Shown: positions 1 to 6,168, counted from the first letter of the stretch. The stretch: DNA of 46,287 nt from Thiothrix caldifontis (GCF_900107695.1 NZ_FNQP01000022.1:6092-52378); one strand, 5' to 3'. The notes: a model not told the origin generated them from the letters alone. Numbers and translations: made by a program.

Positions 1-215
1 TTCTTACTTTCTAAGCCACCAATACGGCGGTTAATTAATCTCAGCAAATCTCTGAGTAGCCACTTCATTTCTAAGCCACCAATACGGCGGTTAATCCATC
101 ATTCCAGTTGTTTGGGTTTTTAATAAATTTCTAAGCCACCAATACGGCGGTTAATCATCCTGCACTACTGGACTCCGGCATTCTTCTTTTCTAAGCCACC
201 AATACGGCGGTTAAT
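1..215 (-). CRISPR. Type I-F CRISPR array (leader-proximal end, partial)
   Basis: Four identical 28-bp repeats lie at 8-35, 68-95, 128-155 and 188-215 with an exact 60-bp period. They enclose three 32-bp spacers (36-67, 96-127, 156-187); bases 1-7 are the end of a further spacer, so the array continues off the left edge. Read on the minus strand each repeat has the type I-F layout: a CCGCC/GGTGG stem with a GTATT loop and the 3' end CTTAGAAA, which becomes the crRNA 5' handle after Cas6f cleavage. The array is therefore transcribed right to left, the same direction as the adjacent csy genes, and 188-215 is the leader-proximal repeat. All four repeats are identical, which fits an active array. 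Confidence 0.98.
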
Positions 216-243
216 AGTGCCAAAAACGCGGCAAGCCCCAGTA

Positions 244-256
244 TATCAGTAACTTG
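244..256 (+). promoter_or_regulatory. Leader-proximal IHF-type site
   Basis: TATCAGTAACTTG fits the IHF consensus WATCAANNNNTTR with one mismatch (G for the last A of the first block). It ends about 30-40 bp from the first repeat, where a bend would bring the distal leader to the integration site. It overlaps the inner inverted repeat, so it could serve either role. Confidence 0.5.
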
Positions 257-312
257 CCGTGTTTTGGATGGCGTACCCTTCGTTTTTCGGTTGTTAAAAG
301 ACGACCACATTA

Positions 313-325
313 AATCAATGGGTTA
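313..325 (+). promoter_or_regulatory. Leader-distal IHF site (perfect consensus)
   Basis: AATCAATGGGTTA matches WATCAANNNNTTR at every defined position. It lies in the loop of the outer inverted repeat (275-290/334-350), so IHF bending here would bring the two arms together. Its start is 69 bp from that of the proximal site. Confidence 0.65.
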
Positions 326-356
326 GCACCACACCGAAAAAACGAAGGGTGCGCGT

Positions 357-992
357 TTACCAAAAAGGCACGGTAGCCTGACCCGGCGTTTTTTCGTCTG
401 CGCCAATCGCCAGCCCATAATGGGAAAACTGACCAGAGCAAGCCGCATCCACCGTTGCCGTATTCACCAGTAAAGAGAATGTTTGGCGGGTGCTGTGGCT
501 TTGCAACTTGATATAAACCGCGTCACGTTTGGCTTGGGCAGCCCGTTCTTGCAAGCGTTTACGCCGCGCCAGCAATTCGCTGATCGACAACACCACGCCC
601 TTTTTTTCCAGATGTTGCAGCAAGCGGGACTCACTCCGCAAAATCCACGCATCGCTGAACTTCTCCGACTGGCGACTGCGCGTATAACAACGGTAAGCGC
701 ACCCCGTCGGCACAGGCAACACCGCACTGGTGACGATACCCGCACTTTCCACAAGCTGGCGGATACCCGCATTCGCCGCCACCGCCTGCAAGGTTTCTGC
801 ATCACTGTGCAAGCGCAACACATTGCCGGGGTGTTTCGCCCCCGCACGCGGCAACGAAATGCCAAGGTGCTGGATATTCGCCCCCGCCAATACCCCATGC
901 AAACGCTGCCACAACCGCCCCAACAAATGGCTAATCTCGCCACTTTCGACCGCAGGCAACGCCACCGTGTATTCCAAATAATGGCTAGTCAT
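357..992 (-). CDS. cas6f: Cas6f (Csy4) crRNA endoribonuclease
   Basis: This 211-residue protein cuts the CRISPR transcript at the base of the repeat hairpin and stays bound to the crRNA 3' end as a Csy complex subunit. The start (MTSHYLEYTV) and the end (HYGL...VPFW) have the Csy4 pattern. His32, in LWQRLHGVL, is the likely counterpart of the catalytic histidine. It is the last gene of csy1-csy2-csy3-csy4, 3 bp after cas7f, with the leader and array directly downstream. It is slightly longer than the roughly 190 residues common in the family. The stop codon touches the right arm of the leader inverted repeat. Confidence 0.95.
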   Translation of the reverse strand: MTSHYLEYTVALPAVESGEISHLLGRLWQRLHGVLAGANIQHLGISLPRAGAKHPGNVLRLHSDAETLQAVAANAGIRQLVESAGIVTSAVLPVPTGCAYRCYTRSRQSEKFSDAWILRSESRLLQHLEKKGVVLSISELLARRKRLQERAAQAKRDAVYIKLQSHSTRQTFSLLVNTATVDAACSGQFSHYGLAIGADEKTPGQATVPFW

Positions 993-995
993 GGC

Positions 996-2027
996 TTACT
1001 TCTCTTTCTTGCCGCCGCTGTACACCCCACCACGAATCAAGCACGCCATCAGGTAATGCGCCTCAGCGGGTAACATCCCCTGTGCCGCCGTGACACGCTC
1101 AGTCCACAGCTCCAAATCCTTCAAGTAGCTGTACAAATCGCTCTTACTGTTCGGCAAACGCACCGCTTCTGCCCGTTGCGCCACTACGCCGTAAGGCTCG
1201 ACCGCAATCTTGCCGTAATCCGCTGCACGGCTGTGCCAATCATCAATCGTGCGCAAGGCATTACCGATTTTCTGGCTGTGCATAGCCGCCTGACGCACAT
1301 CACCCGCCACTTTCACCGATGCCAGCGTTTTATCTTTCTTACCCTCCACAAACTCCTGTGACGGGTACACCTCCTGCCCAAAGCCCAACACGCCCGCCGC
1401 TGTCACCTGCAAACGCAACACCCCGCCATTGCCGGACAATGCCGCCGCCAAGGTATCACGCAACGCCACATACCCTTCCACCGCGCTATAGTCGTGTTCC
1501 AGCTCATGCGCCACCGCAAACACCAGCGTTTTTCCTGCATAGCTCAACGTCACCTGCTTATCGGTCGCATAACGGTTCCGCCACAACCAACGCCCATTGA
1601 TCAGGTTCTGCAAATAACGCCCCGCCAACTCGGTATAACCGCCCTTTTCCCGATACGCCAGCGCAAATTGTTCCAATGCCTTGGCGTATTCCGTGTCATT
1701 ACACGCCCCCGGAGCCAGCGAATGCGCCGCAAACGTCACGCTAAAACGCAAACAAAACGTATCCACCGCATCCGGCAAGTAACACACATCAATGCGCTGA
1801 ATATTCGCATTCGCCGGATCAAGCTGCTTGGCAAGATCGCTTTCACTTTGCTGCTTATCGCCTTTGTACACATTGCCGTAGTTCGCAATCGTGCCGCGTA
1901 CCGTCTGCTGATGCACCGTGATCGGCTTTTCCTGCTCACCATCGCGATAAAAAAACACCCCGTTGGAAGGAATAATGCTGCGGGTATAATTCAACATCGA
2001 CGGTAAAGTTAATTTTGCTGCTGCCAT
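996..2027 (-). CDS. cas7f: Cas7f (Csy3) Cascade backbone subunit
   Basis: This 343-residue protein forms the helical backbone of the type I-F complex. Family knowledge: about six copies coat a 32-nt spacer, each covering 6 nt with one base flipped out. Sequence support includes the N-terminal LPSMLNYTRSI.PSNGVF pattern, the C-terminal EAHYLMACLIRGGVYSGG segment, typical family length and the fixed operon position. It starts 2 bp after the cas5f stop, consistent with translational coupling. The 6-nt footprint matters for the short pseudo-spacer at 4860-4885. Confidence 0.96.
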   Translation of the reverse strand: MAAAKLTLPSMLNYTRSIIPSNGVFFYRDGEQEKPITVHQQTVRGTIANYGNVYKGDKQQSESDLAKQLDPANANIQRIDVCYLPDAVDTFCLRFSVTFAAHSLAPGACNDTEYAKALEQFALAYREKGGYTELAGRYLQNLINGRWLWRNRYATDKQVTLSYAGKTLVFAVAHELEHDYSAVEGYVALRDTLAAALSGNGGVLRLQVTAAGVLGFGQEVYPSQEFVEGKKDKTLASVKVAGDVRQAAMHSQKIGNALRTIDDWHSRAADYGKIAVEPYGVVAQRAEAVRLPNSKSDLYSYLKDLELWTERVTAAQGMLPAEAHYLMACLIRGGVYSGGKKEK

Positions 2028-2029
2028 GA

Positions 2030-2956
2030 TTATGCCTCTGCCTGTAAAGTCGTTACAAAATACGTTTGTTGCTGCGCGTCATGCCGATGCACCCAAAACA
2101 CGCTATCCAATGAAAAATCCGCTTGCCACAACCAATGACTGGCGTAGACCAACTCCCCCAATCCCGTCAGCGGCTCGGCGTAGATATGCCGCGCATTTTT
2201 GCGCACACCCTGGCGGGGTTGCGGGGCTTCGATGGCTTGGTAGCCGACCGCGAGGGGGACTAACCAGCGTTTTTGCTCACGAATCCACGCATCACGCCGC
2301 CAACGACCATCCTCTTGCTTCATACGCCGTTGGGTGTCCAGCAAAGCATCCAGCACATCCTGCCCTTCGGCTTGTCGCTCACGCAGCAAGTCATCACGCG
2401 GCACAACCCAGAAACCTTTATCGTGCTGTTGCAGACGCTTCAAAGCCGCAACCAAACGTGAATGATCTTCAGCCGTTTCTACCACCATCAGACGCAAGGC
2501 TTTCAAATCGTGGCAACTACCACCACAACACGGGTTAGCATGAATCCAGCCATACAAGGCTTGGCGGGTTTCCGGCGTTGCAAACTCATCGCGTACTTTT
2601 TCGTACAACGCAGCGTCGTCCAAATCTCCCACCAAACGCAGTACCAACGTCACCCGCATATCGCCTTTGATTTCTTCAATGATCGGCGGGTTAATAAAAT
2701 CTTTCGCGCCCAACATTGCCGCCGGACATTTCGGATGCCCTTCATGTAGCCGCAAGTCATGCAGCATGACCGCCACACCCTCTACTTGCAGTTTCCAACC
2801 CAACGTTTGCAAATGCCGCTCAATGCCATGCCCAAAGCCTGTAAATCCTGTCATCGCCGGAATACCCACCACATACTGGTTACTTTCGGCATTAAAGTCT
2901 TTCACCTGCAAACCGGGAATCACCACATAAGCCATTGTTTCCATCACTGTACTCAT
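2030..2956 (-). CDS. cas5f: Cas5f (Csy2) Cascade subunit
   Basis: This 308-residue protein pairs with Cas8f to hold the crRNA 5' handle. The N-terminal segment YVVIPGLQVKDFNAESNQYVVGIPAMTGFTGF and the following HGIERHL are typical of Csy2. A Cys/His cluster (NPCCGGSCHDLKALRL) sits mid-protein, as in relatives. It is 2 bp from both neighbours in the csy operon. The handle it should recognise, CTTAGAAA, is present both in the array repeats and intact in the pseudo-repeat at 4852-4859. Confidence 0.95.
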   Translation of the reverse strand: MSTVMETMAYVVIPGLQVKDFNAESNQYVVGIPAMTGFTGFGHGIERHLQTLGWKLQVEGVAVMLHDLRLHEGHPKCPAAMLGAKDFINPPIIEEIKGDMRVTLVLRLVGDLDDAALYEKVRDEFATPETRQALYGWIHANPCCGGSCHDLKALRLMVVETAEDHSRLVAALKRLQQHDKGFWVVPRDDLLRERQAEGQDVLDALLDTQRRMKQEDGRWRRDAWIREQKRWLVPLAVGYQAIEAPQPRQGVRKNARHIYAEPLTGLGELVYASHWLWQADFSLDSVFWVHRHDAQQQTYFVTTLQAEA

Positions 2957-2958
2957 GC

Positions 2959-4368
2959 CTAAAACTCCCGAATCAAGGTGGCTAAACTGTCACGCAAGGC
3001 TTGATCATCCCCAATGGATAATATCCGTGACTGCTTGTCCCATTTCTGTTGTTCTGTTTGGTATTGATAGTGATGCTGGCAAGCCTTAAACAAACGCAAC
3101 GCATCCGTCAGCAATATCGCCACTTGATCCGCCCCCAAACGAGCTTGCGGACGTAAACGCGGGTCTAACCACGCTTTTTCCAAGACCGACACCTGTGCAA
3201 ATTCGGGCTGTAACAACACGCTGTTTTCTTGGGCAGCCAACCATTCCGCTAAATGGGTAGCATCGTGTAGAAGTTGTTCCGCCATGTAATCCACCGCCAC
3301 CTGATAGGTATTGCGGTTGTACGCATTGCTTTTGCCCCGCCGTTCCCCACCGCTCCAGCCATGCTGCGCAATGGCTTCACCGCTCAAAAACGTATCATCG
3401 AACACCAACTGATTCGGCAACGGGAAAACCGTCTGCCGCTGACGTAGCCTTGCCAGCAATACTTGCGCGTGTTCCTCAAATGCCTGTGCTTTTTCCGTAT
3501 CTGCCGCAAAGGGGCGACGATTCGCAGGCGGCACTTCCGCCAACAAATGGCGATACAAACCGGCAATTTCCGCGTTATACGGCCCTGCATTAATCGGGTT
3601 TGCGCCCCCAACTTTTAACGCCCGTGTTTGAAAACGTTCCTGCTGTGGATTTTCTTTCTTCACCCGCTGGAAAAATCGTGTGTGAAATTCGCGGGCTAAA
3701 CCAAAATGCTGTACCGGGGTAATGACAACATCCTCATCATCCCGTAGCGGGAAAAACACTTGTTTGCTCAAACGATCCAAATAGCCTTTATCCGACTGCT
3801 GTAAACGTTGCCGCAACACACCACCCAGTTTCTCTGCATCACCTTCACACAGACCCAAGCTCAATAATGCATCCCAAACCGCACCTTCACGTTGCGCCAA
3901 CACATCCGCCATGCGTACACGTTGCCCATCCAGCAAAAACTCTGTGCCCAGCAAACGGATTTCCGCCGCCCATGCTGCATTCCCCGCACCCCCGACGGTA
4001 CGCGTCAACGCCACTGAATGTGATGACATCCACGGCTGAATGTTCTGCCCTGTCTCGCGTGCTACATTTTGTTCAAACACCGCCCCCTGATTCACATTGG
4101 CATTGGGATATTTGAGGTTGTGTGTCCCCAATGCACTTTCAGCAACACCCAACAACGACTGCAAACGTTTTTCGTCTTGTAAAGCTTGTTTAGCGGTGGA
4201 TTCATCAAATAACGCTTTGGGCTTGGTTGCTTTCCAAAACAGCGCGTTCAGCAAAGCCGTTAAGTATTGGCGCAACTCACCGTTGGCTACTTGCAGCAAC
4301 GGCGAATCGTAACGGGTGAGAAGATCAGGAAGATTTTTCAGATCAATTTTGGCATCATCAAATTGCAT
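2959..4368 (-). CDS. cas8f: Cas8f (Csy1) large subunit
   Basis: This 469-residue protein is the large subunit of the type I-F complex, which in this family reads the CC PAM and recruits Cas2/3. It is recognised by family-type segments such as TKPKALFDEST, SSHSVALTRTVGGAGNAAWAAEIRLL, GGANPINAGPYNAEIAG and the position as first csy gene. Normally cas1 and cas2-3 precede it on the same strand; here the upstream neighbour is the ParE-like toxin, 94 bp away on the same strand, with no clear terminator between them. Read-through from the toxin promoter into the csy operon is possible. Confidence 0.95.
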   Translation of the reverse strand: MQFDDAKIDLKNLPDLLTRYDSPLLQVANGELRQYLTALLNALFWKATKPKALFDESTAKQALQDEKRLQSLLGVAESALGTHNLKYPNANVNQGAVFEQNVARETGQNIQPWMSSHSVALTRTVGGAGNAAWAAEIRLLGTEFLLDGQRVRMADVLAQREGAVWDALLSLGLCEGDAEKLGGVLRQRLQQSDKGYLDRLSKQVFFPLRDDEDVVITPVQHFGLAREFHTRFFQRVKKENPQQERFQTRALKVGGANPINAGPYNAEIAGLYRHLLAEVPPANRRPFAADTEKAQAFEEHAQVLLARLRQRQTVFPLPNQLVFDDTFLSGEAIAQHGWSGGERRGKSNAYNRNTYQVAVDYMAEQLLHDATHLAEWLAAQENSVLLQPEFAQVSVLEKAWLDPRLRPQARLGADQVAILLTDALRLFKACQHHYQYQTEQQKWDKQSRILSIGDDQALRDSLATLIREF

Positions 4369-4400
4369 ACAGCCTATTTCCCCATAAGGATATTAATCTG

Positions 4401-4446
4401 ACAATAAACTATTGTTTAATCAATGCCAACGATGACAAGCTTGTCA
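4401..4446 (-). promoter_or_regulatory. Two palindromes upstream of the csy operon
   Basis: The gap between the toxin and cas8f holds an inverted repeat ACAATA-AAC-TATTGT (4401-4415) and a perfect 14-bp palindrome TGACAAGCTTGTCA (4433-4446). On the minus strand the second contains a perfect -35-like TTGACA (4442-4447 complement), but I see no good -10 at the right spacing. There is no T run after either, so they look more like operator sites than terminators. The protein that might bind is unknown; the RHH antitoxin encoded nearby is one candidate. Confidence 0.4.
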
Positions 4447-4462
4447 AAGGGGTGAAACATAA

Positions 4463-4747
4463 TCAAAACGTATCAGGCCAACGCATCGCACCATGCAAAA
4501 TGGCAAGAATATCGACTTGATTGGACAGAACTCGATAGACAACGATGAAAGGCGTTCCGGCAACAACCAATTCACGGGTAGTTGCTACGCGCCCTTCACG
4601 TCCGAGAAAAGGATGATCGGCTAACTGCCCTGTTCTACGTTCAATGAGATCGCACATAGCAAAAGCAGCAGGTGGATTTTCCATCCCAATGTATTCAAAT
4701 AGGGCTTCCAAGTCATGGATAGCACCTTGCAACCATACAATTTTCAT
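4463..4747 (-). CDS. ParE/RelE-family toxin inside the cas locus
   Basis: This 94-residue protein fits the ParE/RelE toxin fold: an N-terminal helical stretch (AIHDLEALFEYIGMENPPAAFAMCDLIERR), HPFLGREGRV, TRELVVAGTPFIVVYRV and the C-terminal VDILAILHGAMRWP. Family members poison gyrase or cleave mRNA; the target here cannot be told from sequence. The start is supported by AAGG 8 nt upstream. Unlike usual parDE pairs it does not overlap its antitoxin: 205 bp separate them, with its own promoter (4783-4811) and a mini-CRISPR on the other strand whose pseudo-spacer matches that promoter. It is read toward the csy operon. Inference: a toxin guarded by the Csy complex. Confidence 0.88.
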   Translation of the reverse strand: MKIVWLQGAIHDLEALFEYIGMENPPAAFAMCDLIERRTGQLADHPFLGREGRVATTRELVVAGTPFIVVYRVLSNQVDILAILHGAMRWPDTF

Positions 4748-4760
4748 TAAAAAAACCTTA

Positions 4761-4782
4761 TTTCAGTATTAAGCTATACAGG
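4761..4782 (-). other. Protospacer-like target with CC PAM at the toxin promoter
   Basis: On the minus strand, CC (4782-4781) is followed by TGTATAGCTTAATACTGAAA (4780-4761). The pseudo-spacer at 4860-4879 reads TGTATTGCTGAATACAGCAA. Identities: positions 1-5, 7-9, 11-15, 17, 19 and 20, so 13 of the first 15 and 16 of 20. Mismatches are at 6, 10, 16 and 18; in type I complexes every sixth base (6, 12, 18) is flipped out, so 6 and 18 cost nothing. Identity falls to background after position 20. CC is the known type I-F PAM. The site covers the predicted transcription start, immediately downstream of the -10. Confidence 0.82.
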
Positions 4783-4811
4783 ATGTTATTCTTCGTCTGC
4801 CCACAGGTCAA
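4783..4811 (-). promoter_or_regulatory. Predicted toxin promoter
   Basis: On the minus strand TTGACC (complement of 4806-4811, 5 of 6 to consensus) is followed after exactly 17 bp by TAACAT (complement of 4783-4788, 4 of 6). The predicted start point falls near 4776-4780, inside the protospacer-like match. The toxin start codon is about 30 nt further on. The promoter lies downstream of the antitoxin gene, so the toxin can be expressed independently of the antitoxin. Confidence 0.6.
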
Positions 4812-4820
4812 CAGGTTTGC

Positions 4821-4826
4821 TATTAT
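4821..4826 (+). promoter_or_regulatory. Possible -10 of the mini-CRISPR RNA
   Basis: TATTAT (5 of 6 to TATAAT) lies 5 bp before the first pseudo-repeat on the plus strand, so transcription would start close to 4832. The -35 region at the correct spacing (TGCCCA, 4798-4803) is poor. It overlaps the divergent toxin promoter region, so the two promoters may interfere. Confidence 0.35.
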
Positions 4827-4831
4827 CTATC

Positions 4832-4913
4832 CGCATCCGCTTTACTAGTGGCTTAGAAATGTATTGCTGAATACAGCAAGTGAAAATTATCCGCCGAATA
4901 GGTGGCAGACAGC
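4832..4913 (+). ncRNA. Degenerate two-repeat mini-CRISPR (CreA-like RNA)
   Basis: Pseudo-repeat 1 (4832-4859) and pseudo-repeat 2 (4886-4913) each match the 28-bp array repeat at 20 positions without gaps, in plus orientation. Conservation is asymmetric. Repeat 1 keeps all 8 handle bases CTTAGAAA (4852-4859). Repeat 2 keeps 17 of the first 20, including the stem CCGCC/GGTGG. These are the parts that remain in a mature I-F crRNA. The stem of repeat 1 is preserved by a compensatory change (CCGCT with AGTGG). The pseudo-spacer (4860-4885) is 26 nt, and its first 15 bases match the toxin promoter at 13. A caveat is a possible hairpin inside it (4864-4869 with 4874-4879). Known CreA antitoxin RNAs have this organisation; the role here is inferred. 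Confidence 0.85.
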
Positions 4914-4917
4914 ACAT

Positions 4918-4955
4918 CCCCCGCTGGCATCCATCAGACGGGGGAATCCTTTTCA
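4918..4955 (+). terminator. Hairpin terminator of the mini-CRISPR RNA
   Basis: CCCCCG-CTG (4918-4926) pairs with CAG-A-CGGGGG (4935-4944), leaving an 8-nt loop and one bulged A. On the plus strand it is followed by AATCCTTTTC, a weak T tract. It begins 4 nt after pseudo-repeat 2 and ends at the antitoxin stop, so it would bound a short independent RNA of about 110-120 nt. On the minus strand no T run follows, which argues against a terminator for the antitoxin gene. Confidence 0.6.
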
Positions 4956-5204
4956 GTTCAGTTTTCCTTGTAAGCGTTTGCGTAAGTTGGCGAACACTTC
5001 GGAATGCTCTACCCCAACCTCTCCTGCATTAGCGCTGGCTAAACGCTTGTTGATCAGTTCCACCTGCCAGTAATGCAACTCAAGGTAACTATCAATTGCT
5101 TCATTGATCAGCGTGGAACGGTCACGCTGCATGGCTTGTGACAGTTGATCCAAAGCGACCCGCTTTTCACTTTCAATCCGAAAACCGATGGATTCTTTTG
5201 ACAT
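4953..5204 (-). CDS. Ribbon-helix-helix (CopG/ParD-like) antitoxin
   Basis: This 83-residue protein has an N-terminal ribbon-helix-helix segment (SIGFRIESEKRVALDQLSQAMQRDRSTLINEAIDSYLEL) and a charged C-terminal tail (GEVGVEHSEVFANLRKRLQGKLN) of the sort that wraps a ParE toxin. The start at 5204 has GAGG 9 nt upstream; the in-frame ATG at 5219 has none. It is the expected partner of the toxin at 4463-4747, on the same strand, but the two are pushed apart by the mini-CRISPR RNA gene. It is divergent from cas1 and may bind the shared intergenic region. Alternatively it is a free-standing repressor of cas1. Confidence 0.85.
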   Translation of the reverse strand: MSKESIGFRIESEKRVALDQLSQAMQRDRSTLINEAIDSYLELHYWQVELINKRLASANAGEVGVEHSEVFANLRKRLQGKLN

Positions 5205-5274
5205 GGCATTGATCCTCAATGTTTGACGTTGTATAACGCTATATTACATCACCTAACATTGAGATTGCTACACA
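5205..5274. promoter_or_regulatory. Divergent antitoxin/cas1 control region
   Basis: The 70-bp gap between the RHH gene and cas1 must hold both promoters. It contains an inverted repeat CGTT-GTAT-AACG (5227-5238), a size and position suited to an RHH dimer pair. AT-rich TATA-like strings (5232-5247) offer -10 candidates on both strands, but none has a -35 at correct spacing. I found no good match of the pseudo-spacer here: only TGTAT, without a CC PAM. Confidence 0.35.
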
Positions 5275-6168
5275 ATGGCTATTTTACCTTCGCACCGCCA
5301 AGGCATTTACCTGTTGGAACAATGCCGCATCATGGTCAAAGATGAAAAGCTCACCTATGTGCGCCAAGAGGGTGCCTACCAAAAATTCTGGAGCATTCCG
5401 TATGGCAACACCTCCGTGTTATTGCTGGGAACGGGTACATCCATCACCCAACCCGCCGCCCGTTTGCTGGCAGAAGAAGGCGTAATGTTGGCATTCGTCG
5501 GCGGTGGCGGCTCACCCTTGTTTCTCGCTTCGCAAAGCGAATACCGCCCCACCGAATATCTGCAAGCATGGGTAAAATTTTGGTGGGATGAACAAAAACG
5601 CCTGCAAGTCGCCAAATATTTCCAGCAACAACGCTGTGAATTCGTGCGCAAAGCATGGAAAAAGGTAGAAAATCTCCCCGTTGACCCTGCCCCGCTGATT
5701 GAAACCTACCTGCAACAAATCGTCATCGCCCGCGACAACCAACAACTGATGGGCTACGAGGCTAACTTTTCCAAAAGCCTGTACGCACTACTCGCTCGCC
5801 ACTTCAAGGTGAAATTTGAACGCAAACCAGGTGCAGGCGACACCCGCGATGCACACAACAGCTATCTGGATCACGGCAATTATTTGGCTTACGGCTTGGC
5901 TGCCACCGTTTTGTGGGTATTGGGCATTCCACACGCCATGCCCGTTTCACACGGGATGACCCGCAGAGGTGCATTGGTGTTTGATGTGGCGGATATGATC
6001 AAAGATGCCGTGATTTTACCCGTAGCATTTACGGCAGCCTCACAAAAGAAAAGCGATCAGGAAATGCGCAATCAATGCATTGCCTTCCTCGATCAAATGG
6101 ATAGCCTGCCCTTCATGTTCAATCAAGTGAAAGCCGCCCTGCAACAAGTCAATGCGGAGGCTGCATGA
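5275..6168 (+). CDS. cas1: Cas1 integrase, type I-F
   Basis: Cas1 (297 residues) inserts new spacers together with Cas2, here fused to Cas3. The N-terminal segment (LLLGTGTSITQPAARLLAEEGVMLAFVGGGGSPLF) is typical of I-F Cas1. The metal-binding residues of the C-terminal domain can be placed at Glu162 (GYEANFSKSLY), His226 (PVSHGMTRRG), Asp237 and Asp240 (VFDVADMIKD), so it should be active. The ribosome binding site is weak (GAG, 11 nt upstream). Its stop overlaps the cas2-3 start in ATGA, indicating coupled translation. It is divergent from the TA/csy block, unlike the usual one-direction I-F operon. Confidence 0.97.
   Translation: MAILPSHRQGIYLLEQCRIMVKDEKLTYVRQEGAYQKFWSIPYGNTSVLLLGTGTSITQPAARLLAEEGVMLAFVGGGGSPLFLASQSEYRPTEYLQAWVKFWWDEQKRLQVAKYFQQQRCEFVRKAWKKVENLPVDPAPLIETYLQQIVIARDNQQLMGYEANFSKSLYALLARHFKVKFERKPGAGDTRDAHNSYLDHGNYLAYGLAATVLWVLGIPHAMPVSHGMTRRGALVFDVADMIKDAVILPVAFTAASQKKSDQEMRNQCIAFLDQMDSLPFMFNQVKAALQQVNAEAA

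Larger units (their letters stand above)
216..356 (-). promoter_or_regulatory. CRISPR leader with nested inverted repeats
   Basis: The 141 bp between cas6f and the first repeat should be the leader, given the array orientation. It carries two inverted repeats. An inner one (225-237 with 252-264, one G-T mismatch) could form a hairpin next to the first repeat, with a T run on the minus strand that could also end csy transcription. An outer one (275-290 with 334-350, about 16 bp, one length difference) flanks a 43-nt loop. Two IHF-type sites are listed separately. Established knowledge: type I-F leaders bind IHF during spacer integration. I did not find a convincing -35/-10 pair for the array. 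Confidence 0.75.

Noticed and set aside
483-1073. Long plus-strand frames opposite cas6f and cas7f
   Set aside because: Antisense shadows of well-identified cas genes; no family similarity and no start signals.
4864-4879. Reading the hairpin TTGCTG-AATA-CAGCAA as an ordinary terminator
   Set aside because: It lies inside the pseudo-spacer between two repeat-like elements, and neither strand has a T run directly after it. It is kept as a caveat to the guide model.
5229-5248. TGTAT in the cas1 upstream region as a target of the mini-CRISPR RNA
   Set aside because: No CC PAM and the match ends after five bases, with mismatches from position 6 on.
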